DNA from: Alphaproteobacteria bacterium
GTDB taxonomy: Bacteria; Pseudomonadota; Alphaproteobacteria; UBA828
Direction: 5' to 3'
Length of the DNA stretch: 46,927 nucleotides
Assembly (NCBI GenBank): GCA_022826345.1
Contig: JAJDVB010000089.1
Location: forward strand, 1-46,927
A program made the translations under genes and the position numbers. The notes below the pieces were generated by a model. It was not told where the DNA came from and did not search any database. It worked only from the letters and a program-made list of their open reading frames with translations. Below, one piece after another: positions 31,913 to 40,164 of this stretch. Position 1 is the first letter of the stretch, and each line of letters opens with the position of its first letter.

Positions 31913-33660
31913 GCCGCGGCCCCCTCGGGCCGAGGAATCTCGGGCCCGAACTCCACCGCGACCTTGCCGCCCGCGACCTTGATCGAGACCTCGCGGTCGC
32001 GCGGGATCACCCACAGGATCTCGCGCCAGACGGCCTCGGCGATGGTGTGCTTGCGGGCCTCCTCTTCCGACGCCAGCAGCTTGATCGCCATGTGCGTGGC
32101 GTCCTCGCGAAAGCGGCGGCGCTGGGTTTCGTGGCTGTCCGCGTCCGGGTCGTCGGAGGCCGAGAAGTACGCCGCCTCCAGGAGCTGGCAGAGGCCGGAG
32201 GGCTGGAGGTCGCTGTCTCTGGTGACCAGCGGGTGCGCGTCCTCGACCCAGGTGCCTTCCTCGCCGATGAAGGCGACGTCGGCCGGGACGGCGATGGTCT
32301 CGGGCGGCCCGTCCCAGCTTGCTACTTTAAGGTGCATTTGAATGGCGTCGGGCCGGGCGAGCGTGTCCGGCAGGCCCGGCGCGGTGGTGGCGTCGGCGCT
32401 CGGCTCGTCGCCGGCTCGCAGGGCATCGAGGGGATGGGTGACGCCGGCCTCGGTGACGTCGATGCGCACGGCCGCTACCCGCGCCAGCGCGTTGTACCAA
32501 TCGTAGCCTTTGAGACGCGTGTCGGCCTCGAACAGGCGGCCGGCGATCCCTGCCCGTTCCGCTGCGCGCCAGAGGCACTGCTGGTCCTGGGTCTCCGCAT
32601 CGGCCGCCATCACCAGGGTGCCGGGGTGGACCGGCTCGGCGTTCGGCGTGTCCCGCCAGTCGTCGATATCGGCGATACCGGGGCGCCAGGGACGCAGGAC
32701 GGCAGGCGCGATCGGCATGTCGATGCCCGCCTCGCGGGCGGCGGTGAAGTGGTTGTGGGCGAGCGCCGGGGTGCGGTCGGCGCGGCGCATGGCCCGGTAG
32801 ATGGCGATACGGGCGGCCTTGCGCATCTCGTCCAGGAAGGGCGTCTGCACCGCCTCGCGGCGGGCGGGCAGCACCAGCTCCAGCTCGGGGCAGGCGTCGA
32901 CGTCGCCCAGCACCGACCAGGTGCCGCCGTCAATGGTGTCCACCGTCGGCAGGCGGACGGAGATCGTGAGCCCGTGGAAGTTCAGGTCGGAGTCGTTGAA
33001 GCCGGCGAACCTGCTGTCGAAGACGCCGAAGGCGAGGCCCTGCCAGCGCTCGACGTGGACGGCGCCGTCGAGGAAGGCCTTGCGCTCGACGACCTCGCCG
33101 TTGACCGTCACCGCGAGCGGGCAGTGGCGCGCGGCGGCAGCGAAGGCGGCGCGGATGCCTTCACGGCTCTCGTCCGCGCGGAAGGAGATCGAGGTGCCGC
33201 TGGGCAGGGGGGCATCCTCGCAGGCGACGATGCGTGCCTCCTGCTTTCCGAGGAAGCACTCGGGCGCAAGCTCGACCCGCCATCCGGGCATGGGAGCGAT
33301 CCCGGCGGTGGCCGGCCGGGACGAAATCGTGCAGCCGCGCTTCGACAGCGCATAGACGCCCATGCCGGCGGGGTCCTCGCGCTTTGCCGTGGCGACGTCC
33401 CAGCCGCTCTCGCCGAAGGAGAGCAGCACGGCCGGGTCGGCGATGCCGAAACCGTCGTCGGTGACGGTGACGACGGTGCCGCCCTCGTGCAGAGCTTCCA
33501 TGGCGACGACGAGCCGCGTGGCTCCGCTGCGGCGCGCGTTCTGGATGAGCTCGGCGGCCGCGTCCGCGACGGATGCATTGAAGAATCTCGAGACCCGGTC
33601 GATGGCGCCGCAATGGACGCGCGCCCGGATCGTGGTGGGCAGTCTGGAACGATCGCTCAT
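31909..33660 (-). CDS. GHKL-fold ATPase of plasmid type
   Basis: This 583-residue protein has an N-terminal Hsp90/histidine-kinase-like ATPase domain: N box AAELIQNARRSGA (E37 and N41 binding ATP-magnesium), VTDDGFGI at 66-73 and GMGVYALSKRG at 99-109. The region to about 280 resembles the transducer of GHKL machines (LELVLPARREAVQT). The remaining 300 residues are of unknown fold. It is neither a histidine kinase (no H box) nor MutL or Hsp90 by length. It is coupled to a 165-residue partner downstream and follows the parB-like gene by 102 bases. A nucleotide-driven DNA- or protein-remodelling role is possible; the target is unknown. Confidence 0.8.
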   Translation of the reverse strand: MSDRSRLPTTIRARVHCGAIDRVSRFFNASVADAAAELIQNARRSGATRLVVAMEALHEGGTVVTVTDDGFGIADPAVLLSFGESGWDVATAKREDPAGMGVYALSKRGCTISSRPATAGIAPMPGWRVELAPECFLGKQEARIVACEDAPLPSGTSISFRADESREGIRAAFAAAARHCPLAVTVNGEVVERKAFLDGAVHVERWQGLAFGVFDSRFAGFNDSDLNFHGLTISVRLPTVDTIDGGTWSVLGDVDACPELELVLPARREAVQTPFLDEMRKAARIAIYRAMRRADRTPALAHNHFTAAREAGIDMPIAPAVLRPWRPGIADIDDWRDTPNAEPVHPGTLVMAADAETQDQQCLWRAAERAGIAGRLFEADTRLKGYDWYNALARVAAVRIDVTEAGVTHPLDALRAGDEPSADATTAPGLPDTLARPDAIQMHLKVASWDGPPETIAVPADVAFIGEEGTWVEDAHPLVTRDSDLQPSGLCQLLEAAYFSASDDPDADSHETQRRRFREDATHMAIKLLASEEEARKHTIAEAVWREILWVIPRDREVSIKVAGGKVAVEFGPEIPRPEGAAA

Positions 33661-33762
33661 GGCGATGATCTCCCATGTTGCGTTGAAAGGAAGCGCGCCT
33701 CGCCGGAGGACCTGGCGGGGCGCGCTGTGGTGACGGATGGCCGGAGCCCCGGCCGGTCGGTC

Positions 33763-36372
33763 CTAGCGTCGCAGGAAGGCGGGGATGTCGAGCGGGTCGC
33801 CCCCACTGTCTGAGACAGCGTCATGGCCGTTGCCGGGAACGGGCGGCGCGGACGGATCCAGGTCGGGCGAAGCGTCGGCATGGCCGTCCCCGTCGTCATG
33901 CAGGCCCACCGTGTTGACGATGACCCTGGGCCCGCCGCCGGCGGTGGGCACCGCGTTCATGGCGTCGATCGCGTCGTGGCCGGTGGGTGCGACGGTTGCC
34001 GCGTCCGGAACGCCGGGCGAATCGGTGGTTTCCGGCACGGCGGCGCCGTTGGACGGTTCGGACGGCGCAGGCGGTTCCGCATCGCCCGCTTCGGCGGCCG
34101 ACTCGGGCTGCTCCGGCGCAGCGTCCTGGTGTCCGTCGGACTGAGCTTCGTCCGCAGGTGCCGTGTCCTCGTGCGGCTGGTCTGCGGGCGGGGTTTCTGC
34201 GGCCCCCTTCGCGTCCACGGGTGGAGTTTCCTGCGCGGAGTCGGCCTCGGCCGCAGCGGTCGCGGGTTCCGTCACCGTCCCGCCGGGCGCTGCGCCCTCG
34301 GCCTGGGCCGGCGGCGTCGCGTCTTGGTCGTCGATGCGGCCCCTGTCGAAGGCGGCGAAGCCGGGGGGAACCCAGGCCAGCGCAGCCGCACGACCTTCCT
34401 TGGAGACGCCCAGAGGCACCGCGTTTCCGGCCGCGAAGGCGGTCTCCATCGCCGTGGCAAGCGTGGCCTTTTTGTCCTTGCGGTGGGTGTGCGCCCATTC
34501 GAGGCCGAGCGTGTCCTTGGCGACCGCGAGCATCCTGTCCTTGCGCATCCGTGACCAGAACATCTCTGCGCCGGGCCGGACGTGCTCCGCGAAGTCGATG
34601 TCGAGCCGCGCCACCGTGGCTTCCGTCTCCGGACGCGCGTTGGCCTCGAAGGCGAGCTGGCCGTTGAGCGTGCGCGCGACGCAGGCGGCGAACAGCCGCT
34701 TCTTGTCGCCGGGGGAGAGCGCTCTCAGCGCGGCGAAGGATTCGGCACGGTCCTCGATCTCCAGCCAGTCGAAGCGGAGCGAGGAGCGGTCTTCCAGCAT
34801 GGTTTCGCCGGGGCTGGACTCGTGGAAGGTGTCGTCGTTGGCGCGGAGCGGCGGCCGGTTCGGGGTCTCGCGCACGGCAATGTCGAGCGCGTGGTCGTGG
34901 TAGCCGGAGGTGAACACCGCGCGGCCCATCTGGAAGAGCGCGAGGTCGAAGGCGGCCCCGAAGTCCTCTGCCAGATGCGCCTTGACCAGCGTCGTCCTGA
35001 TGGCGCGGAGGTCGTCGGCGAGGCCGATGCCGACACCGGCCTCCTTGCGCGCCTCGGCCTCGGGGTCGGGGCGTGCCGGCGGCATGGCCGGATCGGAAAC
35101 GGAGGGGGCACTCGCGCCGGGGACCTGGATGCCCACACCGCCATCGTGTGCGCCGGCGGCGGCGTCATCGCCGGTGGGCTGCGCCGTGGCGGTGTCCTTG
35201 GCCGGCATGTCCTCGGGCTTGACCAGCCCCTGGACGAGCTGGAGCTGGCCGTCGTCGCCGACCGTGGCGATGCAGCCGGAGATCGCGATGTCGTCCGGCT
35301 TGTAGACGGCGCGGGCCTTGATGGCGTCCTGGATCTCCGCGAGGCGCGGCTCGATGGCCTCTGCCTCCGCGATCAGCTCGTCGGTCCACTCGTCCTCGTC
35401 CATGTTGACGAGCTCGTCGTGGCGGGTGTGGAGCCGCTCGATCTCGGCCTTCTCCTCGTTCGTGGGCTCGGCCGGGGTGGGATGCACCCGCCCGAAGCGG
35501 GCGAGGTCGGACCAGTCGACGTCGAGACGGGCCTCGGCCCACTTCCACCTGGTCGCAAGCTCGTCGGCGGCAAACTGGAGCCGGTCGATGGCGAGCTTCA
35601 TCAGCAGCGCAGGGTCCTCCAGCCAGACACCGTTCTCGTGCTCGTCGGCGAAGAGGTCGCGCAGCACGGGACCGCCGGCCGCCTCGTAGGCGTCGACTCC
35701 AACGTAGCGGGCGAGCGCGGCGCCGGCCGGAATGCGGTCCTCGGTCAGCATGCGCCTGATCTGCCAGTCCGTGGGCCGGTAGCCCTGCTCGCTCACCTGC
35801 TCCCACACCGCCATCTGGCGCGTGCGGTCGGTGGTGACGGTGAAGGCCTTGAGCGTCGCGAGGTCGATCCTGTCCTCGCGGTAGGCGTCGAGCAGCTCGG
35901 GTGCAACGTGGCCGAGGCGGAGCCGCTGCTCGACGGTGCGCTCGGAGACGCCGAAGCTGGCGGCGATGTCGGCGACGGTGGCCCCGGCGAGCGCCAGCGC
36001 GCCGAAGGCCTCGACCTGGTCCGCCGGATGCATTGCCACCCGAATCACATTCTCGGCCAGCGAGATCTCGCTGTCGTTGGCGCCATTGGCGACGATGCGG
36101 CAGGGGACGGGATAGTCGGCCTCGATGACGCCCTCTTGCGCGAGTTCGTTGAGCGCGGCGAGGCGCCTCGCGCCCGCGATGACGGCAAAGCGCTCACCGC
36201 CGTCCTCGGCGGCCTCGGTGGAGCGCGCCACGAGGTTCTCGAGCAGGCCGTGGACGGGGATGGATGCCTTGAGCTCGTCGAAGGCGGCCTTGCCGGCCGG
36301 CGTCTTGCGGACGTTCGCAGGCGAGGGCTCGAGCTTGTCGAGCGGGATGGATCGGATGACGGGTTCGGTCAT
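33763..36372 (-). CDS. Long ParB/Spo0J-like protein
   Basis: This 869-residue protein has a ParB N-terminal domain (residues 1-110) with VIAGARRLAALNEL near 64-77 and ENVIRVAMHPADQVEAF at 107-123. A helix-turn-helix (ATVADIAASFGVSERTVEQR, 131-150) follows, then a middle domain to about 430. Around residue 420-450 and beyond 700 it is Pro/Ala/Glu/Asp-rich. It is far longer than chromosome-partition ParB (about 300 residues) and no parA is present. It belongs to the plasmid-type ParB-like proteins seen in leading regions, such as F YubM, and may bind incoming DNA rather than segregate it. Start at ATG 36372; the frame extends to 36447. Confidence 0.88.
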   Translation of the reverse strand: MTEPVIRSIPLDKLEPSPANVRKTPAGKAAFDELKASIPVHGLLENLVARSTEAAEDGGERFAVIAGARRLAALNELAQEGVIEADYPVPCRIVANGANDSEISLAENVIRVAMHPADQVEAFGALALAGATVADIAASFGVSERTVEQRLRLGHVAPELLDAYREDRIDLATLKAFTVTTDRTRQMAVWEQVSEQGYRPTDWQIRRMLTEDRIPAGAALARYVGVDAYEAAGGPVLRDLFADEHENGVWLEDPALLMKLAIDRLQFAADELATRWKWAEARLDVDWSDLARFGRVHPTPAEPTNEEKAEIERLHTRHDELVNMDEDEWTDELIAEAEAIEPRLAEIQDAIKARAVYKPDDIAISGCIATVGDDGQLQLVQGLVKPEDMPAKDTATAQPTGDDAAAGAHDGGVGIQVPGASAPSVSDPAMPPARPDPEAEARKEAGVGIGLADDLRAIRTTLVKAHLAEDFGAAFDLALFQMGRAVFTSGYHDHALDIAVRETPNRPPLRANDDTFHESSPGETMLEDRSSLRFDWLEIEDRAESFAALRALSPGDKKRLFAACVARTLNGQLAFEANARPETEATVARLDIDFAEHVRPGAEMFWSRMRKDRMLAVAKDTLGLEWAHTHRKDKKATLATAMETAFAAGNAVPLGVSKEGRAAALAWVPPGFAAFDRGRIDDQDATPPAQAEGAAPGGTVTEPATAAAEADSAQETPPVDAKGAAETPPADQPHEDTAPADEAQSDGHQDAAPEQPESAAEAGDAEPPAPSEPSNGAAVPETTDSPGVPDAATVAPTGHDAIDAMNAVPTAGGGPRVIVNTVGLHDDGDGHADASPDLDPSAPPVPGNGHDAVSDSGGDPLDIPAFLRR

Positions 36373-36551
36373 CGGCTTCTCCGGAGGTGGGCCGCGATCG
36401 GGCGGCATGTGGATGGGACGGGCGGCCGGGCGCGACCGCGCGCGCATGAAGAAGAGAGGCGGGCGCTCTCTCGGGCGCCCGGGACTCTCGGACGGATACC
36501 GCCAGGCTCGATCTCTCCGGGACGTGCCAGCGGACCTGGATGGACGAGCGG

Positions 36552-37460
36552 CTAGTCGGTGCAGTGACAGTCGAGGGAGCCGGTGTCGGCGTTCTCGGTG
36601 GAAGAGGTCTCAGCCTCGTCGAACAGGTCGCGGTGGACCAAGGCGGCGGCCTTGAGCTCGGCGTAGGTCTCGCCGAGCCGAAAGCGCTTCATGTCCTCGC
36701 AAGCGCGGCCGTCCGGCCCGGTGCGGTTCGCGACCGTGGCTTCCTGCTCGATCCACCAGTCCGCCAGCGCCGGAGCCTCGCGGATGAGGCGAATCAGTTT
36801 GCCTCGGGCTTTGACGGGACAAAGCGTGCAGTTGCCCGCATAGGAAGGGATGCCCAAGTCGAAGGGCTGTTCCTTCCACCAGTCGAGGACGCCGGCCTCG
36901 CGGACGCCAGCATCGGCGAGCGGCAGCACGGCGTGGGCGCCGGTGCGCGAGCCGCAGTTCCTGGCGCGCATGCGCAGGACGCGGCGCTGTTCGTCGGCGC
37001 GCAGGCCGATCACCGAATGCCAGCGCTTGAGGCCGAGGCGGTGGCGGGCGAAGGAGTCGATGCGGTCTCTCTTCAAAAAGCTGGAACAGAATTTGAGGGT
37101 GACGTTTGGCACGAACCCCTTGCGGTCGATCAGGGCGGCAAAGGGCTCTCCGTCGCGGGAGGCGGTCGCGTAGTTGACGACGCGGGTCCGATGGGGGGCG
37201 TCCCAGAGATACTCGATCCAAAAGATCTCGACGCCCCACGCACGGCTGCAGATGTCCACGAAGTCGAGAGTCTCGGGCCGTTCCATCCCGGTGTTCGCGA
37301 ACGCCACCCAGATTCCGTCCGGCAGGTGGCCGCCGTAGGCGTCGACGATGTGCTTCAGCATGTAGGCGGAGGTCCTGCCGCCCGAGAAGCTGATGACCGC
37401 CGGACGTGGCACGCGGTAGGGATTGTGGACCGTGCGGGGGAGGCGGGCGGCGGCGGTCAT
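36552..37460 (-). CDS. PAPS-reductase-family PP-loop protein
   Basis: This 302-residue protein has the PP-loop SFSGGRTSAYML (residues 24-35) for adenylating chemistry. It also has FANTGMERPETLDFV (54-68) and Cys residues C125, C211 and C214 (GNCTLCPVKARGK) that could hold an iron-sulfur cluster. PP-loop relatives include sulfate-assimilation reductases, tRNA thiolation enzymes and DndC of DNA phosphorothioation. The plasmid and phage branch has no settled substrate. It overlaps the DUF6197 gene upstream by four bases, in a three-gene coupled unit. The acidic C-terminus ends SLDCHCTD. Confidence 0.82.
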   Translation of the reverse strand: MTAAARLPRTVHNPYRVPRPAVISFSGGRTSAYMLKHIVDAYGGHLPDGIWVAFANTGMERPETLDFVDICSRAWGVEIFWIEYLWDAPHRTRVVNYATASRDGEPFAALIDRKGFVPNVTLKFCSSFLKRDRIDSFARHRLGLKRWHSVIGLRADEQRRVLRMRARNCGSRTGAHAVLPLADAGVREAGVLDWWKEQPFDLGIPSYAGNCTLCPVKARGKLIRLIREAPALADWWIEQEATVANRTGPDGRACEDMKRFRLGETYAELKAAALVHRDLFDEAETSSTENADTGSLDCHCTD

Positions 37461-37879
37461 TGTGCGCGCTCCGTGCCCTCGGCGGAGCCGTCCGGGCGTC
37501 TGCTGCAAGACCTGCCGGCGTCGGCAATCGCGATGTCGAAGGCATGGACGATGCAGCCGTGATTGGTCTGATCGTTGTAAGTGGTGGCCTCCGAGTAATG
37601 GCCGAGGGTGAGCGCCCGCACGGTGTCGGTGAGGATGGTCCCGGCGCGCTCGCAGGCGCGCTGCAGCGGCGGCGGAACCTCCAGGGAATCCACGTGGCGG
37701 TACATGGCGCAGTTGATCGCGCCGGTGGCGCACCACGAGACGGCGTCCTCATGCTCGAGGCCGACGGGCTCGCCGTCGGCATCACGCGCAGCGGCGCCCT
37801 GCGTCCAGGCCTCGGGCCTGGCGATGAGCGTGCGGGCCTCGGCGAGGAGGTCGCGGGGCGTGGGAGAGGTGGCGGTCAT
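37457..37879 (-). CDS. DUF6197-like protein
   Basis: This 140-residue protein has the DUF6197 pattern: LLAEARTLIARPEAWTQGAA, then VSWCATGAI and, near the end, TTYNDQTNHGCIVHAFDIAI. The CxxG and YND elements recur twice in the neighbouring gene. It is coupled by ATGA overlaps to the genes on both sides. The function of the domain is unknown. Confidence 0.75.
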   Translation of the reverse strand: MTATSPTPRDLLAEARTLIARPEAWTQGAAARDADGEPVGLEHEDAVSWCATGAINCAMYRHVDSLEVPPPLQRACERAGTILTDTVRALTLGHYSEATTYNDQTNHGCIVHAFDIAIADAGRSCSRRPDGSAEGTERAQ

Positions 37880-38619
37880 GGCCGGAGTGCCTCCGGGCTC
37901 GGAGCGGAGTCCGCGCGCGCCATGCCGAGGGCGTGGTCGAACATGGCGACGACGTTGGCGTGGGTGTCGTGCTCGTTGAGGCCGATGTAGCTCTCGAACT
38001 CGCCGAGCTTGAAGGCGGCGCAGTCGAGGAGGCGGCTCGCCCGATCGACCTCCGGGCCGATGCGGCGGCGGGCGGCGTCGCCCGCGCCCAGCAACTCGGC
38101 CGAGAGGCCGACCGCGCCCGCGGCGCAGAAGCGGCAGCCGCCGTCGAAGGTGGAGAGCGCCCGTCCCTTTCTGTCGAGGGCGATGGCGCCCTGCGCCCAG
38201 CGGGCGGGATGCGCGATCAGGGTGCGGGCGATCACGAGGATGTCGGCTGCGCCGGGCGCCTCCGGCCTGGGCATGGCGCGGATCGCCTCGTCGAAGATGG
38301 CGACGGTCATGGAATGCGCGGCGTTGTAGTCGAGCACCCAGGCCGTTCCCGTCCAGCGGCGGGCTACGCTGACAGAGGCCTGGTTCACCTGCTGGCGGGC
38401 TTCGAGGAAGATGCGGTGCGAGGCATCGGCGTCGGCGGCCGCGCGGTCGAGGGCGCCGAGGGCACCCCAGCAGACGGCCTTGTTCGCCCGCCCCTCGCAC
38501 CTGTGCCCGTTCGCATCCAGCGCATGGGGGTATGCGCACCAGCGCGCGGGATCGGCCACGACGGTGCGGGCGGCGACCAGAAGCGCCGCGACTTCGACGA
38601 TGTCGGTGCGTGGGTCCAT
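37876..38619 (-). CDS. Protein with two tandem DUF6197-like domains
   Basis: This 247-residue protein consists of two DUF6197-like units. The first (residues 10-118) has ARTVVADPARWCAYPHALDA, AVCWGALGAL and DYNAAHSMTVAIFDEAI. The second (126-236) has ARTLIAHPARWAQGAIALDR, CRFCAAGAV and NEHDTHANVVAMFDHAL. It starts at ATG 38619; the frame upstream to 38799 is shadow-like. It heads a coupled unit with another DUF6197 protein and the PP-loop protein. Three copies of one uncharacterised domain in a row suggest a dosage or assembly role. Confidence 0.75.
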   Translation of the reverse strand: MDPRTDIVEVAALLVAARTVVADPARWCAYPHALDANGHRCEGRANKAVCWGALGALDRAAADADASHRIFLEARQQVNQASVSVARRWTGTAWVLDYNAAHSMTVAIFDEAIRAMPRPEAPGAADILVIARTLIAHPARWAQGAIALDRKGRALSTFDGGCRFCAAGAVGLSAELLGAGDAARRRIGPEVDRASRLLDCAAFKLGEFESYIGLNEHDTHANVVAMFDHALGMARADSAPSPEALRP

Positions 38620-38940
38620 ATCGAGTCCTCGTTGCCGTGGGAGCCGGATCGACGCGCACCGCGCGGGTGGAGCCGGGGTGAGCCCCGGCGGCGGGCGGCG
38701 GTACGGCGTCCGGTCGTGTCGGCGATGGGAGAAGGGACGAGGGGCGATCGGCTCCCTCCACAACCCCGCCCCGTCGACCCGGGAAACCCGCTCCGCCACT
38801 CGTGCCGCCGAGGACCGTGGACCGTGCAGCCGGCGGCGAGAGTGCGTTGCGCTATCGGGGAAGTGCGGGTGCGGCGGAGCGGTTGCCTTCGCGTCTCTCG
38901 GTCACGTAGCGCTTGGCCCGCTGATGAGCGGTCTCGAGGT
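38620..38940. other. Divergent intergenic region
   Basis: No gene is supported between the DUF6197 unit (minus) and ihfA (plus). It must hold the promoter of the minus-strand three-gene unit, but no clear minus-strand boxes are visible. Confidence 0.4.
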
Positions 38941-38968
38941 TTGACCGAGGGTGTGGCCGGTCTACGCT
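38941..38968 (+). promoter_or_regulatory. Predicted promoter of the ihfA locus
   Basis: TTGACC (38941-38946) and TACGCT (38963-38968) are 16 bases apart and end 27 bases before the ihfA ATG. The match to sigma70 boxes is fair for a GC-rich organism. Confidence 0.45.
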
Positions 38969-38995
38969 GACGGAAAACCGGAGTGCAGTTTCGCA

Positions 38996-39307
38996 ATGGC
39001 GACAGTAACGCGGACCGATCTGACGGATGCCGTCCACCGCGAGACCGGCCTGCCGCGCCGCGATGCGGCGGAGCTCGTGGACATGGCGATCGAGGCGATC
39101 GCGGAACGGCTGTCGGCAGGCTAGACCGTGACGATCTCCGGATTCGGCAGTTTCAGGGTCCGCGACAAACGGGCGCGGGAGGGCCGCAACCCAAGGACCG
39201 GGGAGCCGGCGCCGATATCGGCGCGCCGCGTCGTGACGTTCCGGCCGTCTCAGGTTTTGAAGTTGCGGATCGCCGAGGGCCGGCCCGATACCGGTAAGGA
39301 GACATAG
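38996..39307 (+). pseudogene. ihfA: Integration host factor alpha-like gene with in-frame stop
   Basis: The frame encodes an IHF-alpha/HU-type protein of 103 codons: TVTRTDLTDAVHRETGLPRR, then VDMAIEAIAERL, a TAG at 39122-39124, then [40 protein letters not shown] and [12 protein letters not shown]. The stop stands where family members have Glu or another residue in the GExVxISGFGSF motif; a single G-to-T change of GAG would give it. Both halves are otherwise intact, so the mutation is recent, or the product is made by readthrough or by restart at GTG 39128. It is one of the few plus-strand genes in this half of the window. IHF-like proteins bend DNA at oriT and att sites. Confidence 0.85.
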
Positions 39308-39389
39308 GCCGGCGGAAATGGCGCTGCTATTGGTATCGGTGGAAGGGGCATCGATTCGTTCGGCACAGGAAACCGGAAGAGGAACCGCG

Positions 39390-39662
39390 ATGGCAGAGAT
39401 CGACGAGTCCACGTTGACGAAGGGGCGGCTGCGCAAGCTCAACGCGCTCAGGAAATCGGTGGGGGACGAGGTCGGCGAGAGAGCGTTCGCCGAGTGGCTG
39501 GCGTCGCAGGGAGCGGCCGGTCCGAAGGAGGACGGCAACGCGGCCACGATCGTCGACACGCTCTGGCCGATGGTGCAGGAGGGCACGCTCGCGATCCCGC
39601 GCGGCGGCTACCTGATCAGACGCGGGCGGGGCCGCATTATCGTGGAGCCGGCGAAACCGTAG
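39390..39662 (+). CDS. Small hypothetical protein downstream of ihfA
   Basis: This 90-residue protein begins MAEIDESTLTKGRLRKLNAL, with AAGAGGAA 7-14 bases upstream. It has a helical first half (FAEWLASQG) and a second part VDTLWPMVQEGTLAIPRGGY followed by RRGRGRIIVEPAKP, a possible basic nucleic-acid-binding end. It follows ihfA by 82 bases on the same strand and likely shares its promoter. The family is not recognised. Confidence 0.65.
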   Translation: MAEIDESTLTKGRLRKLNALRKSVGDEVGERAFAEWLASQGAAGPKEDGNAATIVDTLWPMVQEGTLAIPRGGYLIRRGRGRIIVEPAKP

Positions 39663-39718
39663 AGGGCCGGTTTTTCCGCCGGGTCGCGATGCTGTCCCGT
39701 TGCTGTCGGGCCCCGGAC

Positions 39719-40105
39719 TCACGCCCGCTCGATCCGCAGATGGCCGTGCGGGTCCGGACCGGCGCCCGGAGTGTCGCGGTAGACGGCGACGCGGAAGCCG
39801 GAGCGGCCAAGGTCCTGCACGCGGTAGCTCCACGGTTGGGAGGAATCCCACATCACGTCGGCGAGGCTCTGGGCGGTGGAGCGGACACCCAACCTGGTGG
39901 CGCGCTCGGGCACAAGCGTGTTGGAGACCTTTATGCAGGGCTTGTGCCGGGTCTCGTCGAGCAGTGCCGAGGCGTTGCACTTCGGGCATTCGCCCGCCGG
40001 GAACGGATCTCCGGGCTCGACGCGCTCCCAGGCGTTCTTGAGCGGGCTGCACTGGTCGGCCGGCCCGTTCCAACCGCAGTACTGGCAGGTGGCCGTGGGC
40101 ATCAT
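39719..40105 (-). CDS. Zinc-ribbon-containing hypothetical protein
   Basis: This 128-residue protein has CQYCG at residues 7-11 and CPKC near 40-43, a typical zinc-ribbon pair. The second half (WSYRVQDLGRSGFRVAVYRD) is beta-rich. AGGAG precedes the start at 40105. It lies 59 bases downstream of the VWA gene on the same strand and may be the last gene of the MoxR-DUF3150-VWA module. The function is unknown. Confidence 0.7.
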   Translation of the reverse strand: MMPTATCQYCGWNGPADQCSPLKNAWERVEPGDPFPAGECPKCNASALLDETRHKPCIKVSNTLVPERATRLGVRSTAQSLADVMWDSSQPWSYRVQDLGRSGFRVAVYRDTPGAGPDPHGHLRIERA

Positions 40106-40164
40106 GGCGTGCTCCTGGCGTTGGTGTTCGGTGCGTGGCGGAGTGGTTAGCTTTCTGCCGACGG

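Noticed and set aside
32047..33813. 588-codon plus-strand frame opposite the GHKL ATPase
   Set aside because: The composition is that of an antisense shadow (Gly/Arg/Val/Asp) and all ATPase motifs lie on the minus strand.
33763..36372. Partition locus (parABS)
   Set aside because: The ParB-like protein is far too long for a partition ParB and there is no parA or centromere-like repeat nearby.
36610..37785. Alternative 391-codon minus-strand frame over the PP-loop gene
   Set aside because: It is a frame-shifted shadow: fragments such as GGHQLLGRQDL come from the PP-loop gene read in the wrong frame.
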